DNA from: Chlamydiota bacterium
GTDB taxonomy: Bacteria; Chlamydiota; Chlamydiia; Chlamydiales; Rhabdochlamydiaceae
Assembly (NCBI GenBank): GCA_013288075.1
Contig: JABDCQ010000009.1
Coordinates: 1 to 47,004, forward strand
Reading direction: 5' to 3'
Length of the DNA: 47,004 bases
Shown: one piece after another, positions 41,523 through 47,004 of the stretch
Layout: each line of letters begins with the position of its first letter
How positions within the stretch are numbered: position 1 is the first letter of the stretch
Program-made: the position numbers and the translations under genes
The notes under the pieces: model-generated
What the model was told of the DNA's origin: nothing
Databases searched by the model: none
What the model saw: the letters and a program-made list of their open reading frames with translations, nothing else

Positions 41523-42995
41523 ATGCAAGTGTCTACTTCTAAAAGTTTAAATGATCGTCCTTCGGCTGATATGCTTATTGTTCCTTTTTGGCAGGGTAAA
41601 AAGGGGGCTGAATGTGCTGCTCTTTCAAAAGAACTTCTCTCTTTAGTAGAAGCTCCTTTAAGCGCAGGCGATTTTTTAGGGAAGGAAGGAGAGACACTTG
41701 TTTTGTATCCTGAAAAGCAAAAAGAAAAACGCTTTATTCTGCTCGGCTTAGGGAATAAAGAAAAATGCACAGCTGAAATTCTTAGACGCTCTTATGCAGC
41801 AGCTATAAAGATAAGTCTTAAAAAGAAAAATAAAGCGTTAAATGTTCTTATTCCAGTTGGTTTAGAGCTTGAAAAGAAATTAGGTTTAATAGCTATTTTT
41901 GAAGGTGTTTTCTTAAGTAATTACGCCTTTAATAACCTTAAAGGTGCTTCTTTAAAGGAAACGCCTACCTCTCTTTTAGAAAAAATCTGTTTCCTAGGGC
42001 TTTCTAAAGAAGAGCTTGCTCTTTCTAAGAAAACGCAAATGCTTACAGATTGCGTGCATTTTACGCGGAATCTTGTAAATGGAAACGCAGATGATGTAAA
42101 CCCTCAGATGTTAAGTAAAGAAGCTAAAGATTTAGCTAAAGAATTTCCTAAAATTAAAGCCACTATCTTTGATAAAAAAAGGATAGAAAAAGAAAAGATG
42201 GGACTTCTTTTAGCTGTAAATAGAAGCTCTACAAGAGAGCCTGCTTTTATTATTCTTGAGTATAAAGGAGCTCCTACTTCTAAAGAAACAACAGCTATTG
42301 TGGGCAAAGGAATTACCTACGATACAGGCGGCTTAAATATTAAAACTTCGGGTATGGAAACCATGAAATGCGACATGGCAGGTTCAGCTGTTGTTTTAGG
42401 GACATTAAGAGCTGCAGCTTTGCTTGGATTAAAAGCCAATCTTATCGGTATTATTCCTGCAACGGAAAATGCCATAGGCCCAGATAGTTATAAGCCGGGA
42501 GATGTTTATACAAGTTTAGCCGGGATTACAGTAGAGATTTCTAATACTGACGCAGAAGGAAGGCTTGTTTTAGCAGATGCCTTGAGCTATGTCGAAGAGC
42601 ACTTTGCTCCTACACAAATTATTGATCTTGCTACTCTTACAGGAGGCATTGTTGTAGCTCTTGGAGAAGAGGTTGCAGGACTTTTCTGCAATAATGATAA
42701 ACTTGCAGAAAAACTTAAGAGCGCAAGTGAGGTAACTGGGGAAAGGGTATGGAGAATGCCCCTTGTTTCTGAATATAATGACATGCTTAAATCTTCTGTT
42801 GCAGATATTAAAAATTCAGCCGGAAGAACAGCAAGCTCTATTACGGGCGCCTTATTTTTACAGAATTTTATTAAAAAAACGCCGTGGGCCCATTTAGATA
42901 TTGCAGGGGCTGCCTACTACTCCGATCCTAAGTATTACCATCCTACAAAGGCTACCGGTATGGGAGTTAGACTTCTTATAGAATTGTTATCATGA
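41523..42995 (+). CDS. pepA: leucyl aminopeptidase (M17)
   Basis: 490 residues, family length. Removes N-terminal amino acids, preferring Leu, with two metal ions. Metal and catalytic motifs: GKGITYDTGGLNIKTSGMETMKCDMAGSA (Lys, Asp), EISNTDAEGRLVLADAL (about 340, the family signature) and TLTGGIVVALGE. An N-terminal regulatory domain (VEAPLSAGDFLGKEGE) is also present. The stop overlaps the next gene by four bases. Confidence 0.96.
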   Translation: MQVSTSKSLNDRPSADMLIVPFWQGKKGAECAALSKELLSLVEAPLSAGDFLGKEGETLVLYPEKQKEKRFILLGLGNKEKCTAEILRRSYAAAIKISLKKKNKALNVLIPVGLELEKKLGLIAIFEGVFLSNYAFNNLKGASLKETPTSLLEKICFLGLSKEELALSKKTQMLTDCVHFTRNLVNGNADDVNPQMLSKEAKDLAKEFPKIKATIFDKKRIEKEKMGLLLAVNRSSTREPAFIILEYKGAPTSKETTAIVGKGITYDTGGLNIKTSGMETMKCDMAGSAVVLGTLRAAALLGLKANLIGIIPATENAIGPDSYKPGDVYTSLAGITVEISNTDAEGRLVLADALSYVEEHFAPTQIIDLATLTGGIVVALGEEVAGLFCNNDKLAEKLKSASEVTGERVWRMPLVSEYNDMLKSSVADIKNSAGRTASSITGALFLQNFIKKTPWAHLDIAGAAYYSDPKYYHPTKATGMGVRLLIELLS

Positions 42996-43816
42996 AACTG
43001 CTCGCTTTTTTGCGTGAAAAATACCAAGGTCAATACTCTGTTAAGCAACTTAAGAAAATCATCGATGCTAAAGGGTGCACGGTAAATGGCAAGGTGGAAA
43101 CAATTTCCACCCGGATGCTTGATAGGAAAGATGTAGTCACCATTAACCCCGATCTGTTAGTTGGAGCTGATCTTTCTTGTGAGATCCTTTACGAAGATGA
43201 TTCCTTTTTAATATGCAATAAAAGTGCAGGATTAATTTCTGAAAATAAAACCTTCCAAGACCTCTTTAAGCAAAAATCTCTTTTTCTTGTTCATCGTTTA
43301 GATAAAGAGACCTCAGGTGTTTTAATCCTCGCTAAATCAGAAGCCCTTAAAGAAAAAATGATCCCTCTTTTTAGAGAAAAATCCATAAAAAAAACCTACC
43401 TTGCTATTGTTGACGGAATTCCTAAAAAAGAATCAGGAAAAATCCATACCTTTTTAGAAAAAAAGCTTGAGCTTCCAGGTAAATCTGTTTATGGCTCAAG
43501 TAAAGAAGAAAGAGGAAAAGAAGCAATAACCTTTTGGAAGCTCCTAAAAAAAGGGAAAGATGCAGCTCTTCTGCTTTGCGAACCTGTAACAGGAAGAACC
43601 CATCAGCTCAGGGTACACCTGTTAGAAAGTGGCCATCCTATTCTAGGTGACCATACCTACGGCAAGAAGTTCAAATCTTCCTTCTCCCCTCTAAGACACT
43701 TACTTCACGCCTATTCTATCGCCTTTATCCATCCCATTAATAAAAAAGAACTTAAGATAACAGCCAAGCCTCCTAAAGATTTCCTTTCCGCTCTTAAGTT
43801 TCTCAAGCTTAGTTGA
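42992..43816 (+). CDS. RluA-family pseudouridine synthase
   Basis: 274 residues. It isomerises uridine to pseudouridine in rRNA or tRNA. An N-terminal S4-like segment (SVKQLKKIIDAKGCTVNGKVE, about 18-50) precedes the catalytic domain. The catalytic Asp is in LVHRLDKETSGVLILAKS (about 98-112); other motifs are KKTYLAIVDG and GRTHQLRVHLLESGHPILGD. The start overlaps the pepA stop (ATGA). Which RNA site it modifies cannot be told; RluC/RluD-like is the best guess. Confidence 0.9.
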   Translation: MKLLAFLREKYQGQYSVKQLKKIIDAKGCTVNGKVETISTRMLDRKDVVTINPDLLVGADLSCEILYEDDSFLICNKSAGLISENKTFQDLFKQKSLFLVHRLDKETSGVLILAKSEALKEKMIPLFREKSIKKTYLAIVDGIPKKESGKIHTFLEKKLELPGKSVYGSSKEERGKEAITFWKLLKKGKDAALLLCEPVTGRTHQLRVHLLESGHPILGDHTYGKKFKSSFSPLRHLLHAYSIAFIHPINKKELKITAKPPKDFLSALKFLKLS

Positions 43817-43954
43817 AACCCTAATTATACTATACAAAACCACTTTAGTTTTGCATTGATTATTAAATATAATAATGCAATTATTAAATTGGGTGTTATT
43901 GTTTGTTTAATTGCAATAAAATCGACATTAAAAACTAAATCAAGGGAGAGTATT

Positions 43955-44257
43955 ATGGCAAGCTTACCAAAGCATAATTTTTCAGAAGGCACTCGTTTAT
44001 CAGAGGCGTGGGCTCAGATTGTTGAAAAGTGTTGGAAAGATGAGGCTTTTAAAAAACGTGTACTTGCAAATCCTGCGCAAGTTCTTAAGGAATACGGTTT
44101 TAATACTTCAGACCGCATAAAGTATGAAGTCATACAAGAAAAGGGCAGTGACCTAAAATGTTACCTTTCATTACCTCACAAAAGAGATGCAAAGGAATTG
44201 AAAGAAGATGATTTAAGAAACATCAGCGGTGGAGCTGGAAAAGCTAACTCGGGTTGA
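43955..44257 (+). CDS. NHLP-leader RiPP precursor-like peptide, copy 1
   Basis: 100 residues from the ATG at 43955 (AAGGGAGAG before it; an ATG at 43856 in frame is discarded because homology to copy 2 begins at MASLPK). The leader has the nitrile-hydratase-alpha-like pattern: WAQIVEKCWKDEAFKKRVLANPAQVLKEYG, IKYEVIQEKGSDLKCYLSLP, KELKEDDLRNISGG. It ends with a Gly-Gly, after which the core AGKANSG is only seven residues. NHLP leaders are found on precursors of ribosomal natural products and are cut after GG by C39-type peptidase transporters. No modification enzyme is seen in this window. A perfect terminator follows. Confidence 0.8.
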   Translation: MASLPKHNFSEGTRLSEAWAQIVEKCWKDEAFKKRVLANPAQVLKEYGFNTSDRIKYEVIQEKGSDLKCYLSLPHKRDAKELKEDDLRNISGGAGKANSG

Positions 44258-44261
44258 TTCC

Positions 44262-44298
44262 AAAAAAGGGGCTGTCTCTCGAGACAGCCCCTTTTTTT
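44262..44298 (+). terminator. Rho-independent terminator after precursor copy 1
   Basis: Stem GGGGCTGTCT / AGACAGCCCC (44268-44277 with 44282-44291), loop CTCG, preceded by AAAAAA and followed by TTTTTTT. Nearly textbook, and works in both directions. Confidence 0.93.
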
Positions 44299-44387
44299 CT
44301 TTTTGTTTCTCATGCGTATCGAAAAGAACCTGCGCGTAAATCTTTGCGCATAGCGCCTTGGGGACTGCACACGCATAAACCTAAAAG

Positions 44388-44536
44388 AGAAAACAAAGAG
44401 AGATGAATTTCCCTCTCTCTCTTCTTCTCTGTGGTTAATTTCTTGGGCGAGACGGCAACGACCAAAAGGCTTGCATTTTTTTAACCACAGAGACAAGAAA
44501 CCACAGAGAAGAAGAGAGAGAAGAAAGAAACATCCT
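44388..44536. repeat. dispersed palindromic repeat, copy D
   Basis: The right arm 44483-44514 (AACCACAGAGACAAGAAACC...) is intact. The left arm is shortened to 44421-44436 (CTTCTTCTCTGTGGTT), with the rest replaced by AATTTCTTGGGCGAGAC. Outer AAACAAAGAGAGAT and loop GGCTTGCATTTTTTTA are as in copies A and B. It separates precursor copy 1 from the inverted copy. Confidence 0.85.
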
Positions 44537-44541
44537 TTTCT

Positions 44542-44739
44542 TTATCCCCCGTTTGCCATACCTGCCCCACCACTAATATCCCTAAGATCATCATCCTGCA
44601 ATTCCTTAGGTTCGCGTTTTTGAGGCAATGAGAGGTAAACCTTTAGGTCGCTGCCTTTTTCTTCTACCACAACATACTTGATGCGCTCGCCGCCCTCATA
44701 GCCATGTTCCTTAAGAATTTGCATCGGATTTTCAATCAC
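44542..44739 (-). pseudogene. NHLP-leader RiPP precursor-like peptide, inverted truncated copy
   Basis: 65 residues in the opposite strand: VIENPMQILKEHGYEGG... to LRDISGGAGMANGG. From the GTG codon at 44739 to about 44615 it is almost identical at DNA level to 45352-45480 of copy 2. Then it diverges at third positions and at the end (GGAGMANGG versus AGNGGQRAG). The N-terminal 34 residues of the leader are missing: an in-frame TGA directly precedes the GTG. It is a partial inverted duplicate; translation from GTG is unlikely, so I call it a pseudogene, although its GG site and core are intact. Confidence 0.75.
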
Positions 44740-44851
44740 TCAATGTTGACTTTATTGCCCTGCATATATATTTTTATTTTGATTTAAAAAAAGGCTTGCA
44801 TGGCACATATTGATAAGCGCTGAGTCTCATACTAGAGGAGTAATCTCTAGA

Positions 44852-45004
44852 ATGAATAAAAGTATTTTTTCCAATTTTAAATGCTTAAAAATAGAAACAG
44901 TTGAAAAAGAAAAAACGTCTGAGGACAGCATTAACGAGGTTTGTTCATTAGCTAGGAAAATAGAACAAATTTGGACGACTACCTTTCTAACTACGGTCCA
45001 CTAG
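44852..45004 (+). CDS. possible small protein of 50 residues
   Basis: MNKSIFSNFKCLKIETVEKEK...TFLTTVH starts at 44852, with GAGGAG about 12 bases upstream in the hairpin-like CTAGAGGAGTAATCTCTAG. No homology recognised, polar. Could be a real short gene or chance; the following hairpin at 45049-45070 would fit as its terminator. The rest of 44740-45249 is AT-rich, with no other gene visible and must hold the promoter of precursor copy 2. Confidence 0.3.
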   Translation: MNKSIFSNFKCLKIETVEKEKTSEDSINEVCSLARKIEQIWTTTFLTTVH

Positions 45005-45048
45005 TGAGCCTGAAAAAATGAATAAATCGTAAAATCCCCCTCGGGATT

Positions 45049-45070
45049 AATGGTCCTCTAGAGGGCCATT
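45049..45070. terminator. hairpin, possible terminator
   Basis: AATGGTCCTCTAGAGGGCCATT pairs end to end as RNA with a single G-U pair, followed by CTCTTTTCT. Strong stem but a weak U tract. Confidence 0.5.
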
Positions 45071-45249
45071 CTCTTTTCTAAGAAAACATAAATCGTTTAC
45101 TATAAGACAACTACGAGCATTCATCTTTCTTTTGAATCACTCAATTAATCCAAATAATAAAATAATTAAATTGAAAAGTTAATCATGATATGTAATTAAT
45201 AAGTATACAGGCGTATGTTAAAATTAAACTAAAAAAATCAAGAAGGTAT

Positions 45250-45549
45250 ATGGCAAGCTTACCAAAGTCTAATTCTTCAAGAAGACCTTTATCAGAGGTA
45301 TGGGCTGAGATTGTTGAGAAGTGCTGGAATGATGAAAAATTCAAAAAACGGGTGATTGGAAATCCGATGCAAATTCTTAAGGAACATGGCTATGAGGGCG
45401 GCGAGCGCATCAAGTATGTTGTGGTAGAAGAAAAAGGCAGCGACCTAAAGGTTTACCTCTCATTGCCTCAAAAACGCGAACCTAAAGAATTGCAAGACGA
45501 AGACCTTAGAGATATTAGTGCGGGAAATGGAGGACAAAGGGCTGGATAA
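45250..45549 (+). CDS. NHLP-leader RiPP precursor-like peptide, copy 2
   Basis: 99 residues from the ATG at 45250 (AGAAGG upstream). The opening MASLPKSN and the leader WAEIVEKCWNDEKFKKRVIGNPMQILKEHG, then IKYVVVEEKGSDLKVYLSLP, match copy 1. The end is DLRDISAGNGGQRAG, so the expected GG at the leader/core boundary is AG, and a GG appears three residues later. Cleavage site and core (NGGQRAG or QRAG) are thus less certain than in copy 1. The 5' untranslated region resembles that of copy 1. The next gene is convergent, 56 bases on. Confidence 0.78.
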   Translation: MASLPKSNSSRRPLSEVWAEIVEKCWNDEKFKKRVIGNPMQILKEHGYEGGERIKYVVVEEKGSDLKVYLSLPQKREPKELQDEDLRDISAGNGGQRAG

Positions 45550-45605
45550 TAACGGAATTCAAAGGAACTTCATAGAGTTTCTTTGTCTACATAGATCGTT
45601 GTTAT

Positions 45606-47004
45606 TTATTCAGAGCTTTGCAGGTTTTCTTTGATTTTCCCCTCAGAGGAGTAAATAATAGCTTTCCATTCTGAGATATTGCAGGTTTTCGAGCTAAAAT
45701 TTGCCCCAACAAGAGCAATCTCTTTCCCTTTTTTTGAGTATTTTTCTTTGTATTTCTTTTCTTCAATTTGCTCAAGAGCAATTTTTGCTCCTTTATCAAG
45801 CTTAAATTCAAAAATATAAATAATGTTTTCCAATTCAACAACTAAGTCAATCCGGCCAATATTTGTCTTTTGTTCCGCATGTACTTTAATTCCCATTGAT
45901 TCTAAAAGAGAAATAAAAATTGCGTGATAAAACCCCTCATTCTCTTTACTAAATAGACTATAGGGAATATTTGCAAAAAACATATTAATTGTCTGAAAAA
46001 ATGATATAAAATGGTGCTTATCAAGGTCTTTTCTACATGCTGAGGCAAAAAAAGAGGCATTAAAAGATTCAGGTCCAGAAAACTCTTTAAGAAGGGACCC
46101 AAAAAAAGCGTTGCGCACTTCCTTATTTGGGAAGTCAAGTTGATAAAGACCCGTACGAGCATTGTATTTTTGAATTGTTAGATAACCTGTTTGCCACATT
46201 AAGGCTTTTAAGCTAATCAACCGAGGATTACAAATATCAAGAAGCTCATCTTTTTCAGCCATTGAACCGCTTAAAGAGATGACAGATTGAGGAAGTTTTT
46301 TAATTTGCTCGATTAAAAATGTGGGGGTCCCCGTTTGGAACCAAAAACCTTCTAATCTCCCCGTATCCAAAAAATTTAAAGTAGAGTGAGGGTTGTATAC
46401 TGCAGGCCGGCCCCAAGAAAATCGATATCCATTATACCATTCACGCATCCCCTCTATAATCTGCTCATTTGTAGTCATTCCATTTTCATTGCTCTCTTGG
46501 GATATTTTTTGAATACGATCATCAAAAAGTTGCCGGATCTCTTCTTCCGTGTAACCTAGTAAGGTTGCATAGTTTGGGTGAATTGTAATATCTTTCAAGT
46601 TATTGAATCCTGAAAATAAGGAAACCTGAGAAAATTTACTCACACCTGTGATAAATACAAATTTTAAATAGCTATCAAGGCCTTTAAGAATACCGAAAAC
46701 ATCCTTTAGTACGTCTCGATTAGCTTCGGCTACTTCAATTTGATGGAGATTGTCTATAATAGGCTTATCGTATTCATCAACTAAAATAACAACTTTACCT
46801 CCTTCTGAAAGTTGCTTTATAAGCGCTCCAAATCCCTCCTGTAAGGATGGAAACTCAATGGATTTACGGTAAGACTTGGCAATTTCTTCTAGCGCCCTTT
46901 GTAAACTGTCTTTCAATTCCTGAGGAGTTTTGGTTAAAATCTGCGTAAAATCCAAATGGATAATGGGGTGCTCATGCCATCGGTAATCGGTTGAATAAAT
47001 GTGA
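45606..47004 (-). CDS. AAA-ATPase-like protein with PD-(D/E)XK nuclease domain (5' part outside window)
   Basis: The frame runs open to the right edge; upstream codons read YSTDYRWHEHPIIHLDFTQ, typical of this family before the Walker B region, so the start and the Walker A lie outside. Visible parts: Walker B-like KVVILVDEYDKPIIDNL, then FVFITGVSKFSQVSLFSGFNNL and YNGYRFSWGRPAVYNP, and a C-terminal nuclease-like domain with D/E-x-K in IGRIDLVVELENIIYIFEFKLD (about 385-405 of the visible part). These ATPase/nuclease proteins (DUF1703 type) are numerous in amoeba-associated and gut bacteria; their role is unclear. The 449 visible residues are most of the usual ~520. Confidence 0.88.
   Translation of the reverse strand, partial: HIYSTDYRWHEHPIIHLDFTQILTKTPQELKDSLQRALEEIAKSYRKSIEFPSLQEGFGALIKQLSEGGKVVILVDEYDKPIIDNLHQIEVAEANRDVLKDVFGILKGLDSYLKFVFITGVSKFSQVSLFSGFNNLKDITIHPNYATLLGYTEEEIRQLFDDRIQKISQESNENGMTTNEQIIEGMREWYNGYRFSWGRPAVYNPHSTLNFLDTGRLEGFWFQTGTPTFLIEQIKKLPQSVISLSGSMAEKDELLDICNPRLISLKALMWQTGYLTIQKYNARTGLYQLDFPNKEVRNAFFGSLLKEFSGPESFNASFFASACRKDLDKHHFISFFQTINMFFANIPYSLFSKENEGFYHAIFISLLESMGIKVHAEQKTNIGRIDLVVELENIIYIFEFKLDKGAKIALEQIEEKKYKEKYSKKGKEIALVGANFSSKTCNISEWKAIIYSSEGKIKENLQSSE

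Noticed and set aside
41432-41770. Minus-strand frame of 112 residues overlapping repeat copy C and the pepA start
   Set aside because: It covers a repeat and the beginning of a clear gene in the opposite direction; composition is not protein-like.
43856-43954. Longer N-terminus for precursor copy 1
   Set aside because: The added residues have no match in copy 2, whereas both copies align from MASLPK with ribosome sites directly before it.
36836-44536. Possible insertion-sequence ends at the 30-base inverted repeats
   Set aside because: The arms enclose only about 45 bases, no transposase frame is within or near, and no clear target-site duplication is visible.
45602-45841. Lys-rich 79-residue frame near the end of the window
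   Set aside because: It is an alternative frame of the AAA/PD-(D/E)XK gene.

Overview
The window looks like a chromosomal segment of an amoeba-associated (environmental) member of the Chlamydiota. No rRNA or diagnostic marker is present, so this is inference. It rests on the AT-rich composition, a tandem array of very large proteins combining BTB-like units with Sel1/TPR-like repeats (a family type greatly expanded in amoeba-infecting chlamydiae), a DUF2608 HAD-like protein, the order ssb-pepA known from Chlamydia trachomatis, and many effector-like coiled-coil or kinase-like proteins.

Layout. (1) 1-12982, mostly minus strand: a complete polyamine ABC transporter operon (potA-potB-potC-potD) runs without a gap into three head-to-tail BTB/Sel1 genes joined by ATGA overlaps. 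The last of these is cut short where it meets, tail to tail, the truncated end of a fourth copy on the plus strand. (2) 12983-20207: a 44-bp perfect palindrome separates potA from the divergent trxB plus outer-membrane-protein pair. Then follow a 236-bp cruciform-like element, a small hypothetical gene, a Fic AMPylase gene bracketed by repeated TGTCGTAAAA motifs, and a minus-strand operon of a membrane protein, a BAAT-type acyl hydrolase/transferase and a DUF2608 protein. (3) 20208-27618, an accessory and partly decayed zone: dispersed repeats, a HAD phosphatase / transaldolase-like / threonine aldolase-like operon, two P-loop NTPases, a kinase-like protein, a remnant of a second BAAT gene, a TPR-like remnant and an internally deleted threonine aldolase. 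(4) 27619-33940: minus-strand genes, seven of them tightly packed, for small coiled-coil proteins of unknown function that include internal paralogues. (5) 34205-43816, mostly housekeeping: a DinJ/YafQ-type toxin-antitoxin pair, acpS, a PIN/TRAM membrane protein, rlmH, lgt, a 619-residue unknown, ridA, ssb, pepA and an RluA-type pseudouridine synthase. Three copies of a palindromic repeat lie between these genes and a fourth lies just beyond. (6) 43817-47004: two intact and one broken, inverted copy of a peptide gene with a nitrile-hydratase-like (NHLP) RiPP leader, then the 3' part of an AAA-ATPase-like/PD-(D/E)XK gene that runs off the window.

The strongest candidates for something undescribed are the small NHLP-type precursor family with its inverted, converted copy; the Fic cassette with its iterated motif on both sides; the several families of structured palindromic repeats; and the eukaryote-like BTB array attached to the polyamine operon with a recombination scar at its end. 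I saw no tRNA, rRNA, CRISPR array or insertion-sequence transposase.
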